From positions 3,458,001-3,522,000 of the forward strand of contig NZ_LT907982.1 of assembly GCF_900230215.1 (NCBI RefSeq): a DNA stretch of 64,000 nt, written 5' to 3'. Below the pieces are notes generated by a model. It worked only from the letters and a program-made list of their open reading frames with translations. It ran no database searches and had not been told where the DNA came from. The DNA comes from Jatrophihabitans sp. GAS493 (GTDB lineage: Bacteria; Actinomycetota; Actinomycetes; Mycobacteriales; Jatrophihabitantaceae). Positions 17,914-27,605 of the stretch are shown piece by piece; position 1 is the stretch's first letter, and every line of letters begins with the position of its first letter. A program made the translations under genes and the position numbers.

Positions 17914-18846
17914 TCACACCTCGGCGGCACCGATTCGACGGAGAAGTCGGAAGAAATCGTCGGCCAATTCCGGGCCGCAGCCAGCCGTCATGGTCGTCGA
18001 GGCGCCCGACCCGTCCAAGCCGTCCAAGCCGTCCAATCCGCTGATGACACAGCCGGCCTCTCGAGCGATGAACTCCCCGGCCGCGTAGTCCCACGGCGAT
18101 AGGCCAGCCTCGAAGTAGGCATCGAGCTCACCGTCGGCCAACGAGCAGAGATCGAGGCTGGCCGCACCCATCCGACGGATATCGGCGACCTCGGCCATCA
18201 GCTGGGATACAACTGCCGCCTGCCGAGCCCGGCGACCACGTTCATAGGCGAACCCGGTGCCAACCAGCGCGGCGGCGAGGGGCACCGCAGCGGGTCCGCG
18301 CAGTCGTCGACGCCCGAAGTCGGCCGACCTGAGCGCGACGTCCGCCCGGGTGGCGACTCGATGCAGCCACGCGCCTTCCCCTCGGACGGCCGAGTACACC
18401 TCGCCGCTGATCGGATTGTGAACGCACCCCACCTCGGTCCTACCGCCGACCTCGACGGCGATGGAGACAGCGAACCGCGGCAACCCGTGCACGAAGTTCA
18501 CGGTGCCGTCGATCGGATCGATCACCCAACGAACATGGCCGGTGGGCTCCCCCACCGCACGCCCGGCGTCATGGGCGCCACCCTCCTCGCCCAGGATCAC
18601 ATCCGATGGGCGGACGGCGCGGATCGCTCGCACCAACCAGGTCTCGACCTCGACGTCGACCTGGGTGACCACGTCGGTCGGAGTGCTCTTCGACGAAACC
18701 TGTAGCGCGCTGCGGTCGAACTCCCCATTCGGATACAGCCGCCGGCGAATCACCTCACCGGCGCCGACTGCGAGTTCGACAACCAGTCGCCCCAAGTCGG
18801 GCAGCTTCAGTTCTGACGTCTCTGGCGGATCAGCAGGCAGGCCCAT
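17914..18846 (-). CDS. suhB: Inositol monophosphatase family protein
   Basis: A protein of about 310 residues with the lithium-sensitive phosphatase motifs: metal-binding Glu pair in [26 protein letters not shown], and the C-terminal [14 protein letters not shown]. It hydrolyses inositol 1-phosphate or a related sugar phosphate with Mg2+. Actinobacteria need inositol for phosphatidylinositol and mycothiol. ATG 18846 is chosen; an upstream GTG (18864) adds six residues. [11 protein letters not shown] stretch near the C terminus comes from a 9-bp tandem triplication. Confidence 0.92.
   Translation of the reverse strand: MGLPADPPETSELKLPDLGRLVVELAVGAGEVIRRRLYPNGEFDRSALQVSSKSTPTDVVTQVDVEVETWLVRAIRAVRPSDVILGEEGGAHDAGRAVGEPTGHVRWVIDPIDGTVNFVHGLPRFAVSIAVEVGGRTEVGCVHNPISGEVYSAVRGEGAWLHRVATRADVALRSADFGRRRLRGPAAVPLAAALVGTGFAYERGRRARQAAVVSQLMAEVADIRRMGAASLDLCSLADGELDAYFEAGLSPWDYAAGEFIAREAGCVISGLDGLDGLDGSGASTTMTAGCGPELADDFFRLLRRIGAAEV
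18011..18037. repeat. 9-bp tandem repeat x3 inside suhB
   Basis: Three copies of ccgtccaag (the last ending in t) encode the repeated Gly-Leu-Asp triplets of the phosphatase. The duplication keeps the frame and lies just after a metal-site motif, at a likely surface loop. Confidence 0.85.
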
Positions 18847-19000
18847 GCACCCATCGCAGCACACGACGCGACGACCTGAACAGTCGCGTCATGAGCAGGC
18901 GATAGAGTACGGCGGTTCCTCCCGCAGAACCTGCCCGAGGCTGAGCGCAGCGGCGGCCCCGCGACCGTCGCGTCTCGGCGTCCCCGATCTAGGAGCAGAT

Positions 19001-19789
19001 GTGACCGAGTTCGACCCAGCAGTCCCGAGTACGCCGGAGCCCACTTCGCAGGCCTTCGGCATCGACATCGGGGGCACCGGAATCAAAGGTGCGCTGGTCG
19101 ACATATCGACCGGCAAGCTCGTGACCGAGCGGGTGCGCGTGCCAACGCCCAATCCGTCGACGCCGGAGGCGGTCGGCAAAGTGGTCGCGCAACTGGTCAC
19201 GCAGGCTGGCTGGAGCGGCCTGGTGGGCGCGACCTTCCCGGCGGTCATCCAGCACGGCGTCGCCAAGTCGGCGGCCAACGTCGACCGCAGCTGGATCGGC
19301 ACCGACGTCGATGCAGAGTTCACCGCGAGCACCGGCAACCGCGTGATCGTGCTCAACGACGCCGACGCGGCCGGTATCGCCGAGGCGCGCTTCGGCGCGG
19401 CGAAGGGCGTCGAGGGGGTCGTCATCCTGCTGACCTTCGGCACCGGCATCGGCAGTGCCGTGCTGGTCGATGGAAAGCTAGTACCGAATACCGAACTCGG
19501 CCACCTGGAGATCGGCGGCCACGACGCTGAGAGCCGCGCGGCTGCATCAGTACGTGACCGCGAGGGTCTCTCCTACAAGAAGTGGGCCAAGCGCGTTCAG
19601 GAGTACATGAGCCATGTCGAGTACCTCTTCAGCCCCGACCTCTTCGTGGTGGGTGGCGGGGTCAGCAAGGATTCGGAGAAATGGGTACCGCTGCTCGACC
19701 TGAATGCGCCGGTACGGCCGGCGCAGCTGCTCAACGACGCCGGGATCGTCGGTGCCGCGATGGCTGCGGCCGAGCGACTGGGCGAGTAA
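19001..19789 (+). CDS. ppgK: Polyphosphate glucokinase
   Basis: A 262-residue ROK-family sugar kinase phosphorylating glucose with polyphosphate or ATP. Visible are the phosphate-binding [16 protein letters not shown] near residue 20, [16 protein letters not shown], and ELGHLEIGG. Length and position beside sigA match the actinobacterial ppgK gene. The GTG start (19001) follows AGGAG by 5 nt. It is divergent from suhB. Confidence 0.94.
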   Translation: MTEFDPAVPSTPEPTSQAFGIDIGGTGIKGALVDISTGKLVTERVRVPTPNPSTPEAVGKVVAQLVTQAGWSGLVGATFPAVIQHGVAKSAANVDRSWIGTDVDAEFTASTGNRVIVLNDADAAGIAEARFGAAKGVEGVVILLTFGTGIGSAVLVDGKLVPNTELGHLEIGGHDAESRAAASVRDREGLSYKKWAKRVQEYMSHVEYLFSPDLFVVGGGVSKDSEKWVPLLDLNAPVRPAQLLNDAGIVGAAMAAAERLGE

Positions 19790-19990
19790 TTCACGCGCCG
19801 ACACCGAGTCCAGGCTGCGGAGCTCAGTTCGCACGGCTACAATGACTCCCTGGGACGCTGCGCACGTACTGGACTCGAGAATGAGCCATCAAACAGACGG
19901 CCAAGCTGACCCTCCTTAACTCTGACCGCATTCGCGGATCACCCAACGCGCAAGCAACATGCGCACACACCTGTTCTCGAAAGGGCGTTC

Positions 19991-21370
19991 GTGGTCGCGA
20001 GCACGTCACAGCCAGAATCCATCTCCGACGAGTCGACGGCCGCGCCGGTGCGCCGTACGTCAGCCGCCGCGATCGGCACCAAACCCCCGGCCAAGCGCGC
20101 GGTTGCGGCTAAGGTGCCGGCCACCAAGGCGGTACCCGAGAAGGCCACACCCGAGAAGGCCACACCGGAGAAGGCCGCCGCGAAGTCAACCGCGGCCAAG
20201 TCAACCTCGGCGAAGGCCACTGCATCTAAGACCGCAGCCAAGGCGGCCGAGGCGACCGGCGACGTGGCCGTCACCGACATCGAAGAGCCCGACAACATTG
20301 TCGAGATCGTCGACATCGTCGAGACGGTTGACGTAACCGACACCGAAGAGACGCCGGCCGAAGGCGCCGAAGCGGCAACCGAATTCACCTGGGATGACGA
20401 AGAGGAGTCCGAGGCGCTACGGCAGGCACGCAAGGACGCCGAGATGACGGCCTCGGCCGACTCGGTCCGTGCTTACCTGAAGCAGATCGGCAAGGTCGCC
20501 CTCCTCAACGCCGAGGAAGAAGTGGATCTGGCCAAGCGTATTGAAGCCGGTCTCTACGGCACCGAGCGTCTTCGCCAGCACGAAGAGTCCGGCGAGAAGC
20601 TGCCGATGCAGATGAAGCGCGACCTGCGGATGATCGTGCGCGATGGCGAGCGCGCCAAGAACCACCTCCTCGAGGCCAACCTGCGCCTCGTCGTCTCGCT
20701 GGCCAAGCGCTACACCGGCCGCGGCATGGCTTTCCTGGACCTGATCCAGGAGGGCAACCTGGGCCTCATCCGCGCGGTCGAGAAGTTCGACTACACCAAG
20801 GGTTACAAGTTCTCGACCTACGCCACCTGGTGGATTCGACAGGCGATCACCCGCGCAATGGCCGATCAGGCCCGCACCATCCGGATTCCGGTGCACATGG
20901 TCGAGGTCATCAACAAGCTCGGCCGCATCCAGCGCGAACTGCTCCAGGACCTGGGCCGCGAGCCCACGCCGGAGGAGTTGGCCAAGGAGATGGACATCAC
21001 CCCGGACAAGGTGCTGGAGATCCAGCAGTACGCCCGCGAGCCGATCAGCCTCGATCAGACCATCGGCGATGAGGGTGACAGCCAGCTCGGCGACTTCATC
21101 GAAGACTCCGAAGCGGTGGTCGCCGTCGACGCCGTCTCCTTCACACTCCTGCAGGATCAGCTGCAGTCCGTTCTCCAGACGCTCTCCGAGCGTGAGGCGG
21201 GCGTCGTGAAGCTGCGCTTCGGCCTGACCGACGGCCAGCCGCGGACGCTGGACGAGATCGGCCAGGTGTACGGCGTTACCCGTGAGCGGATCCGTCAGAT
21301 CGAGTCGAAGACGATGTCGAAACTTCGCCACCCGTCACGGTCGCAGGTGCTACGCGACTACCTGGACTGA
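19991..21370 (+). CDS. sigA: Primary RNA polymerase sigma factor (SigA/HrdB)
   Basis: A 459-residue group 1 sigma-70 factor. Region 1.2 is seen in [15 protein letters not shown], region 2 in [19 protein letters not shown] and [14 protein letters not shown], and region 4.2 in [20 protein letters not shown]. It directs housekeeping transcription. About 150 N-terminal residues form a Lys/Ala/Thr/Pro-rich then acidic tail, including three copies of TPEKA-type units from a 15-bp tandem repeat. The GTG start (19991) has no clear ribosome-binding site. Two hairpins follow the gene. Confidence 0.97.
   Translation: MVASTSQPESISDESTAAPVRRTSAAAIGTKPPAKRAVAAKVPATKAVPEKATPEKATPEKAAAKSTAAKSTSAKATASKTAAKAAEATGDVAVTDIEEPDNIVEIVDIVETVDVTDTEETPAEGAEAATEFTWDDEEESEALRQARKDAEMTASADSVRAYLKQIGKVALLNAEEEVDLAKRIEAGLYGTERLRQHEESGEKLPMQMKRDLRMIVRDGERAKNHLLEANLRLVVSLAKRYTGRGMAFLDLIQEGNLGLIRAVEKFDYTKGYKFSTYATWWIRQAITRAMADQARTIRIPVHMVEVINKLGRIQRELLQDLGREPTPEELAKEMDITPDKVLEIQQYAREPISLDQTIGDEGDSQLGDFIEDSEAVVAVDAVSFTLLQDQLQSVLQTLSEREAGVVKLRFGLTDGQPRTLDEIGQVYGVTRERIRQIESKTMSKLRHPSRSQVLRDYLD
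20134..20178. repeat. 15-bp tandem repeat x3 in the sigA tail
   Basis: Three near-identical 15-mers (accc/gagaaggccac type) encode repeated Pro-Glu-Lys-Ala-Thr units in the disordered N-terminal extension of SigA. The last copy has diverged at two positions. Confidence 0.85.
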
Positions 21371-21385
21371 TCCAGCTCGGATGCC

Positions 21386-21410
21386 GGGGCGTGACGTCAG
21401 GGCACGCCCC
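21386..21410 (+). terminator. Hairpin after sigA (first)
   Basis: An 8-bp GC-rich stem (GGGGCGTG with CACGCCCC) and 9-nt loop, 15 bp after the sigA stop. It may act with the stronger hairpin downstream. Confidence 0.45.
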
Positions 21411-21443
21411 GCGGATGTACCGGCGAAAGCCCAACAGCCGACT

Positions 21444-21484
21444 ACGACGAAGGCCCGCACCGATTCGGTGCGGGCCTTCGTCGT
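21444..21484. terminator. Strong bidirectional terminator after sigA
   Basis: A 41-nt nearly perfect inverted repeat: ACGACGAAGGCCCGCACCGA pairs fully with its complement across a single central T, giving a stem of about 18 bp with a tiny loop. It separates sigA from the convergent DUF7455 gene and can serve both. Confidence 0.88.
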
Positions 21485-21501
21485 TGCTTACGTGTGGTTC
21501 T

Positions 21502-21729
21502 CTACCGCTCTTCAGCTACGGACGTGGCCGGGACAGCCGCGAGCCGCTCGGACTCGTCCTGGATGCTGGCCGCTACCTCTCGCAGGCGCGGTTCGTACTC
21601 GCGGTGGTGGTGGGCGCAGAACAGGAGATCGGATCCGGAGGCCAGCGTCACCCGTACGTATGCTTGCGCACCGCAGCGGTCACACCGGTCGATTGCGGTT
21701 AGCGAATCGGCTATCAATGCGTTAGTCAC
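21502..21729 (-). CDS. DUF7455 family small zinc-ribbon-like protein
   Basis: A 75-residue protein from a GTG start. It contains CDRCGAQAYVRV near residue 16 and LLFCAHHHREYEPRL near residue 36, giving a Cys/His set (CxxC, then C-x-H-H) suitable for one zinc ion. This matches a small actinobacterial family found just after sigA. The region around the Cys/His cluster is well ordered and the tail is helical and charged. Function is not known; binding to the transcription machinery is a possibility from position only. Confidence 0.85.
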   Translation of the reverse strand: MTNALIADSLTAIDRCDRCGAQAYVRVTLASGSDLLFCAHHHREYEPRLREVAASIQDESERLAAVPATSVAEER

Positions 21730-21963
21730 GTGCGCCCTCTTTCTCTAACTGAGTCAACGAGAGACCTTCATCCTGCCCCTCGATAGTCAATACAACCACT
21801 CGACAGGCCGTGACATGCCCGACACCGGCACACAGCACGCCTGTTTCGCGTCCGGCGAACACATCGACCGCTAACCCGTGGTGATAAAGCCAAACCTGCC
21901 GGTAACTTAACGCTGCCGGTCTACTGAGTAGAGCGCGTCGGCGGCGGATTGAGACATTCCGCC

Positions 21964-23670
21964 TCAGCGCTCCAACAGCAGCAGCAGGTGGTCTCGTCGC
22001 TGCTCGAGCAGCTCGGCGGTGGCCGATGCCGACGGCGGCCCGCCGACCGCGCGGCGAATCTGGGCGTGTACCTGAGCGTGCGGCATACCGGCGCGAGCCG
22101 CGTAGATCGCGACCAGTTTGTTGACCTCGCGGCGCAATTCGCCGGCGGCCCGCCAGCTGGCAACCTCCTGCGACGGGGGCGCGTCGGCCACCGAGGTGGC
22201 CCGACGGCGGGCGGCCGAATCCCGGTCCGATAGCAGCTGGGCCGTCTGTTCAGGGCTCAGCAGGCCCGGAATACCAAGGAAATGCTCGTCATCCTCGGAG
22301 AGTTCGACCGGCTCCCGGGCGGTGGCGACGACGGCCCGGCCGCCGTGCAGCAGGTGCGCAAACTGGGCGTCAGCGTCCAGCGCCTCGTACTCGACGCGGT
22401 CGGCCGCTTCCCGTTCGACCGGGTCGATATCCAGTGACTCCGAGGCCGCCGCCGGCGGTGGGATGACGTGGTTGCGATCCTCCTCCAGAGCGGCGGCGAG
22501 GGTGAGCAGGGGACGTACAGCGGGCAGGAAGACGGTCGCCGACTCGTGGGGTCCACGGGCACGGACCACTCGCCCGACGGCCTGGGCGAAGAAGAGCGGA
22601 GTCCGGTAGGACGTCATCCAGGCCAGGCAGGCCGCCCGCGGTACGTCGACTCCCTCCGAAACCATCCGCACACAGACCGCGATGCGCTCGGTGCCGTTGG
22701 TGAAAGCGGTGATCTTGTCACTCGCTTTCGGGTCGTCGGAGAGAATGAGCACCGGCTTCTCGCCGGTGACCTGCTCCACAATGCCCGCGTATTCACGGGC
22801 ATCCTCCTGATCGCTGGCCAGCACGATGCCGGCCGCATCGCCGACTCCCCCACGGCGCAGGTGAGTGATCCGCTCGTCCATGGCCGCGATGACGTGGGCC
22901 ACCCACTGCCCCTTGGGGTTCAGTGCCGTCTTCCAGGCCAGCGCCTCGGTCTGTTTGGTGGCGGCCTCGGTAAGTGAGGCGGCAACCACCTCCCCGGCGC
23001 TGTTGCGCCAGCGCGCGGTCCCGGTATATGCGGCGAAGACCACTGGCCGGACCACGCCGTCCCGCAGCGCTTCCCGGTAGCCGTAGTTGTAGTCGGCGCT
23101 GCTCTCCTGGCCACCGGCGCCGTCGTTGGCGTAGCGGACGAAGGGAATCAGCTCGTCAGGCCGGGTACGGAAGGGGGTCCCGGTGAGGCAGAGCCGCCGC
23201 GAGGCGCCACCGAAGGCCTCGGCCACGGCGTCCCCCCAAGACAGACCGTCACCGGCGTGATGCACCTCGTCGAGGATCACCAGGGTGCGCTTGTTGTTCA
23301 CCCGGGCCGCGTGCAGCTGTGGCTTCATCGCCACCTGGGCGTAGGTCGTTATGTAGCCGAGCGAATCAGCCCGCACCGGCCCGACGGCGTTGGTCAGCGT
23401 CGGGTCGATGGAGAGTCCGGCGCGTTCGGCGGCCTGCGCCCACTGGGTGCGGAGGTGATCGGTCGGGCAGACGACGACAATTCGGTCGATGACCCGTCGG
23501 GCGAGCAGCGAAGCGGCCAGCGCGAGCGCGAAGGTCGTCTTGCCGGCGCCGGGGGTCGCCGTCACGAGAAAGTCCCGGCGAATCTCATCGCCGGCGTGAT
23601 AGCGCTGAAGCGCCTCCTGCTGCCAGGCCCGTAACCGAAGTCGCTGGTCGGGCGCCGGTGCTGCTGTCAC
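21964..23670 (-). CDS. DEAD/DEAH-like superfamily 2 helicase
   Basis: A protein of about 568 residues. Helicase motifs in order: Walker A in TATPGAGKTTFAL, motif II as LVILDEVHHAG, motif III-like LTGTPFRT, and motif VI as FAQAVGRVVRARG. It looks like an ATP-dependent DNA or RNA translocase of the type found next to sigA in many actinobacteria, with no attached nuclease or methylase domain. GTG 23670, with AAAGAGG 10 nt upstream, is preferred; an ATG at 23733 would place a 10-bp repeat array inside the coding region. The last 170 residues are helical. Confidence 0.88.
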   Translation of the reverse strand: MTAAPAPDQRLRLRAWQQEALQRYHAGDEIRRDFLVTATPGAGKTTFALALAASLLARRVIDRIVVVCPTDHLRTQWAQAAERAGLSIDPTLTNAVGPVRADSLGYITTYAQVAMKPQLHAARVNNKRTLVILDEVHHAGDGLSWGDAVAEAFGGASRRLCLTGTPFRTRPDELIPFVRYANDGAGGQESSADYNYGYREALRDGVVRPVVFAAYTGTARWRNSAGEVVAASLTEAATKQTEALAWKTALNPKGQWVAHVIAAMDERITHLRRGGVGDAAGIVLASDQEDAREYAGIVEQVTGEKPVLILSDDPKASDKITAFTNGTERIAVCVRMVSEGVDVPRAACLAWMTSYRTPLFFAQAVGRVVRARGPHESATVFLPAVRPLLTLAAALEEDRNHVIPPPAAASESLDIDPVEREAADRVEYEALDADAQFAHLLHGGRAVVATAREPVELSEDDEHFLGIPGLLSPEQTAQLLSDRDSAARRRATSVADAPPSQEVASWRAAGELRREVNKLVAIYAARAGMPHAQVHAQIRRAVGGPPSASATAELLEQRRDHLLLLLER

Positions 23671-23693
23671 TACGCCGGTCGCCTCTTTCTGTC

Positions 23694-23723
23694 TGGAACG
23701 AGCTGGAACAAGCTGGAACAAGC
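23694..23723. repeat. 10-bp direct repeat x3 upstream of helicase gene
   Basis: Three head-to-tail copies of tggaacaagc (the first has one change) end 24 bp before the preferred helicase start. The 10-bp period is close to one helical turn, so each unit would face the same side of DNA. It may be an operator or a slippage product. Confidence 0.8.
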
Positions 23724-23867
23724 TGCAAAACATGGACGATCGTCGCTGCTTGGAAACCGGGGCGCAACTGGGGTTGACCGACTCGGACGCGACGAGTGCC
23801 CCGACGAGTACGCCGGAGCACTACCGGCGAGTCTAGGGCAGCGCGGGCCGATACGGCGCACCGACCG

Positions 23868-24500
23868 CTATCGAACGGGGGGCGTGTCGGGAGCCCGCGG
23901 CGCCGTCCAGTGCCGGCGCAGCGACACGACGCGCAGGCCGAAGATCACCAGTGCACTGGCGGTCATCCACACCGCGTTGAGATGGTCCACGGCGTATCCG
24001 ATCGCGACGAGCACCGCACCGGCCGCCGCCGCCACCGCATAGATCTCGCTGCGCAGTACGACCGGAATTTCCCGGAGCAGCACGTCCCGCAAGACGCCGC
24101 CACCGATACCCGCGATCACGCCGACCATGCACGAACCGGCCGGATCGAGGCCGGTGACCAGGGCCTGGCGGGTGGCCGCGACGGTGAAGAGCGCCAGTCC
24201 GGCCGCATCGAGGATGAGCATCGGGCGCCGAACCTTGGCGATCTGCGGGTGCCGGAAGAAGACTATGACGGCGGCTATCGCCGGAACGGCGAGGTAGGGC
24301 CAGTGCCGCAGGGCGGCCGGCGGGGTGTCGCCGAGGAGCACGTCCCGGATCAGGCCCCCGCCGATCGAGGTGATGGTTGCCATCACAACCAGACCGAAGA
24401 TGTCCAGGTGGGCCCGGACGCCGGCCAGGCCGCCGGAGAGCGCGAAGACGAAGATTCCGACGAGGTCAAGCGCCTCGAGGTTGGCGAGATGCGGCGACAC
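23868..24500 (-). CDS. Trimeric intracellular cation channel family (UPF0126) membrane protein
   Basis: A protein of about 210 residues with two repeats of three membrane helices. Each repeat contains the glycine motif: ATITSIGGGLIRDVLLGD and GVIAGIGGGVLRDVLLRE, the signature of the bacterial TRIC/YadS family, which forms cation-conducting trimers. GTG 24500 lies 7 nt after TAACCT (24513-24508, minus strand), typical of a leaderless transcript, so it is preferred over an upstream GTG at 24518. It is divergent from the YihY gene. Confidence 0.9.
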   Translation of the reverse strand: MSPHLANLEALDLVGIFVFALSGGLAGVRAHLDIFGLVVMATITSIGGGLIRDVLLGDTPPAALRHWPYLAVPAIAAVIVFFRHPQIAKVRRPMLILDAAGLALFTVAATRQALVTGLDPAGSCMVGVIAGIGGGVLRDVLLREIPVVLRSEIYAVAAAAGAVLVAIGYAVDHLNAVWMTASALVIFGLRVVSLRRHWTAPRAPDTPPVR

Positions 24501-24507
24501 GCAACAC

Positions 24508-24513
24508 AGGTTA
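24508..24513 (-). promoter_or_regulatory. -10 box (TAACCT) for leaderless TRIC-family gene
   Basis: On the minus strand TAACCT fits TANNNT and is exactly 7 nt before GTG 24500. It decides between two possible starts. Confidence 0.55.
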
Positions 24514-24595
24514 CGCACCGGTTTGGGATATCAAGTGCCGGATGAACCAGACTCAGGGTTGTGAACCTGCCCGCAATCCGATCGCCACAGACTGC

Positions 24596-25588
24596 ATGAG
24601 GTTCCTGCGTCGCATTCGCTATCTGCCTCAATTGCTGAGGCACACGGTCACCGCGGGCTGGCGGGACCGCGTGCTCGGCCTCTCCGCGGAGGCCGCGTTC
24701 TGGCAGCTGCTGAGCCTGCCGTCGTTGTTCCTGGCCGGCATCGCGTCGCTCGGCTACGCCTCCCGCTGGTTCGGCGAGAGCACTGTCAACCGCACCGAGA
24801 GCCAGATCGAGGTCACCCTGGCCCGGGCCTTCAGCCCGGAGGTGGTGAACGAGGTCATCTCCCCCACGCTGCGCGAAATCCTGCATGGCCAGCGCATCGA
24901 CATCATCAGCGTCGGGTTCGGGCTGGCTCTATGGGCTGGTTCGTCGGCCACGGCCACCTTCGTCAACACGATCACGATCGCCTACGGCATGCGGGACCAA
25001 CGCGGCGCGGTGCAGAGCCGGCTACTCGCGCTCGGCCTCTTCCTCGGCTCGATCGCGGTGGGGGTCGTCCTGCTGCCGCTGCTGGTGCTCGGACCTTCGC
25101 TGGTCGGTGACCTCTTTCCGGTCGGAGTCAGGGCGGGGGCGAAGTCGTTCATCACCGACGCGTATTACCCGATGGTCGTCCTGCTGGTGCTCCTCGGTCT
25201 GACAACGCTCTATCACCTCGCCCCACCTCGTCGGCTGCCCTGGAGTCGCGGCGTGCCCGGCGCCTGTCTGGCGCTCGCAATCTTTCTCTCCGGCTCGATC
25301 GCACTGCGCACCTACATCACGTTCATCCTCGACCAGAATCACGCCTACGGTGCGCTGGCCGCTCCCATCGCGGCCCTGCTGTTCTTCTTCATCCTCGCGC
25401 TCGGCGTGCTGCTCGGAGCCGAATTCAACGCAGCTATCGAGCAACTCTCGCCGACGCTGCTACACCGCAATTCCGGAGCTCGCGAGTCGCGCTGGCACCG
25501 GTTGAGCGACGAGCAGACGAGCCCGAAGGGCGCCGGAGGCGACGCGGGCCGAGGAGTTGATTCTGGCGGAGGTTCAGGCGACGGCTGA
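24596..25588 (+). CDS. YihY/BrkB family inner-membrane protein
   Basis: A protein of about 330 residues with six hydrophobic segments. The N-terminal GWRDRVLGLSAEAAFWQLLSLP and the later GSIALRTYITFILDQNHAYG and LLGAEFNAAIEQ segments match the YihY/BrkB family (formerly mis-named RNase BN). The role is unknown. ATG 24596 is used; an ATG at 24542 would add 18 residues and neither has a clear ribosome-binding site. A polar Gly-rich tail of 40 residues follows the last helix. The end overlaps the convergent GGDEF-EAL gene by 15 bp. Confidence 0.87.
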   Translation: MRFLRRIRYLPQLLRHTVTAGWRDRVLGLSAEAAFWQLLSLPSLFLAGIASLGYASRWFGESTVNRTESQIEVTLARAFSPEVVNEVISPTLREILHGQRIDIISVGFGLALWAGSSATATFVNTITIAYGMRDQRGAVQSRLLALGLFLGSIAVGVVLLPLLVLGPSLVGDLFPVGVRAGAKSFITDAYYPMVVLLVLLGLTTLYHLAPPRRLPWSRGVPGACLALAIFLSGSIALRTYITFILDQNHAYGALAAPIAALLFFFILALGVLLGAEFNAAIEQLSPTLLHRNSGARESRWHRLSDEQTSPKGAGGDAGRGVDSGGGSGDG

Positions 25589-27472
25589 CGGGCCGGTGCC
25601 GGAGGTGGCGGTTGGGTGCTGTCGCATCGCGGTGCGGCGTCGTTGTATCGAGTTGGCGGGGGTGTCTTGGTGTTCTGGGGCGGGGCGTCCGAAGAAGTAC
25701 CCCTGGGCGTGGGAGCAGCCCAGTTCGGTCAGCACGTGCGCCTGCCGGGGCGTCTCGACGCCTTCGGCGACGATGGTGAGTTTCAGTGCGGTCGCCATCG
25801 CGACGATGGCCCGAAGTACGGGGACCTCGGCTGCGTTGTCGGGGATCGCGGCGACGAATGACCGGTCGATCTTCAGCACGTTCGCGGGAAGTTTCTCCAG
25901 CCGGTTCAACGACGAGTAACCGGTCCCGAAGTCGTCGATCGCGATCCGCACGCCCAGTTCACGCAGGTTGCGCAGCACCGCCAGGACCCGCAGGTGATCG
26001 GCGTCGAACGTCGACTCGGTGACCTCGATGATCAATGACGACGGCTCCAACCCGGTCTGGGCCAGCACCGTCGCGACATTGGCGGCGTAGTCGGGATTGG
26101 TGAGCTCATGCCCGGACGCATTCACCGACACACTGCGCGGGCGCCCCGTCCGCACGCTATGCGCCACCGTTCGGACGCAGGCCTCGCGCAGTACCCAACC
26201 GCCGATCGCATGGATCGCGCCGCTGCTCTCGGCCAGTGGAATGAACTCCAGCGGCGCCACCAGTCCCCGGGTCGGGTGGTTCCACCGGATCAGTGCCTCG
26301 TCGCCGATGACCTCATTCACGCTCAGGTCAAGGATCGGCTGGAAATACACCTCGAACTCACCATCGTCCAAGGCCCGGTAAAACTCCGTCGCGGACGCAC
26401 CATCGTCGGCCACCCCGTACTGACAGGTCTGCCCACCACCGGCGCTCTTCGCGTTGTACAGCGCGACATCCGCCCGCCCCAACAGCTTCGACTGCGAGTC
26501 CTCAGCCCGGAACTCCGCGACGCCGGCTGAGAACGACGTCTCATGCCGCACCACCGCCCGCAACTGATCAGCCATCGCCGCCGCCCGATTCGCCGTGAAC
26601 CCGGGCAGGATCAACGCGAACTCATCACCACCCTGACGACACATCGTCAAGCCCGGAGCGAGGTCACGCTGCCAGATCGAGGAGATCGAAGCCAGCAACC
26701 GATCACCCTCCGCGTGCCCGGAAATGTCATTCACCGCCTTGAAATCATCAAGATCGATCACCACCACCGCAAGCGTCTGATCACCACGCTGAGCCTCAGC
26801 GATAGCCCGACCAAGAAAGTCATCGAAGCCTCGGCGACTGTAGAGGCCGGTGAGTGAATCACGACTGGCCGCGGCGGCGACCCGGGTCAGCGAGGCGACC
26901 AGGACGGCCCCCGCCACCAGGAGTCCCTGGGTGTAGACGATCTCGGACTCGACCAAGCCGACCATCTGGGCCGCAATGTATACGCAGACCTCGCCGAGGA
27001 GGATATGAGCCGTCAGGGCGACCAATGAGAAGTAGAAGGCGCAGCCCACGCCGATGGCCAGGAACATGATCCCGCCGTCCACCGCCGCTGCGGGGTGGTC
27101 ACCGAGCAGGCTCACCGACACCGCGACCAGGACCGTCCCCACCGCCAATAGGACGTGCGGGGCGGATGGGGGCAGGAGGTGCCCGATCGCGAGGATGATC
27201 ACCCCACTTATCAGGGCAAGGATGCTCAGCACGGTCAGCGCCGTCGCATGTTGCACGGCGACCGGCGCTGCCGCCAGCGCCAGCAACCCGAGTAAGCCGG
27301 CAACCAGATAGGAGTTCCCGGTGGTGAAGGCGAAGACGCGAGGAGTCGCGACGGAGGGCTTACGCGTCGCGTATGCCCAGATGCTCCGGGCCCGGGAGCC
27401 GGGCGCAGGGCGCGTCGAATCGGCATGGCGAAACGCCCTACCGTTCAAGCGCTGTCGTACGTCCACACTCAC
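25574..27472 (-). CDS. Membrane GGDEF-EAL cyclic-di-GMP protein
   Basis: A protein of about 632 residues: six to eight hydrophobic segments (roughly residues 50-195), a GGDEF domain (LTGLYSRRGF, IDLDDFKAVND, then an intact GGDEF near residue 281-285), and an EAL domain (DEALIRWNHP near 392, DDFGTGYSSLNR, VAEGVET). Both active-site signatures look intact, so it could make or degrade cyclic di-GMP. The RxxD inhibitory site before GGDEF is absent. GTG 27472 is preferred (GGAG 7 nt upstream); a GTG at 27538 is possible. It is not beside other signalling genes. Confidence 0.92.
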   Translation of the reverse strand: MSVDVRQRLNGRAFRHADSTRPAPGSRARSIWAYATRKPSVATPRVFAFTTGNSYLVAGLLGLLALAAAPVAVQHATALTVLSILALISGVIILAIGHLLPPSAPHVLLAVGTVLVAVSVSLLGDHPAAAVDGGIMFLAIGVGCAFYFSLVALTAHILLGEVCVYIAAQMVGLVESEIVYTQGLLVAGAVLVASLTRVAAAASRDSLTGLYSRRGFDDFLGRAIAEAQRGDQTLAVVVIDLDDFKAVNDISGHAEGDRLLASISSIWQRDLAPGLTMCRQGGDEFALILPGFTANRAAAMADQLRAVVRHETSFSAGVAEFRAEDSQSKLLGRADVALYNAKSAGGGQTCQYGVADDGASATEFYRALDDGEFEVYFQPILDLSVNEVIGDEALIRWNHPTRGLVAPLEFIPLAESSGAIHAIGGWVLREACVRTVAHSVRTGRPRSVSVNASGHELTNPDYAANVATVLAQTGLEPSSLIIEVTESTFDADHLRVLAVLRNLRELGVRIAIDDFGTGYSSLNRLEKLPANVLKIDRSFVAAIPDNAAEVPVLRAIVAMATALKLTIVAEGVETPRQAHVLTELGCSHAQGYFFGRPAPEHQDTPANSIQRRRTAMRQHPTATSGTGPSAVA

Positions 27473-27605
27473 CGTGACACTCCGTGTCGAATTGGGGCTG
27501 CCTATCCGTGGCAACCTCGGTGGGCTAGTTTCTCGCACTTTCGGTCATTTGGCGCGCCGGAAGGATCCAGCGAAATAGCTAGCCGAGGTACGGCGCTAGG
27601 ACGAC

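Noticed and set aside
20417-21331. 304-codon open frame antisense to sigA
   Set aside because: Its composition mirrors the complementary strand of the conserved sigma core; no start signal and no recognisable fold.
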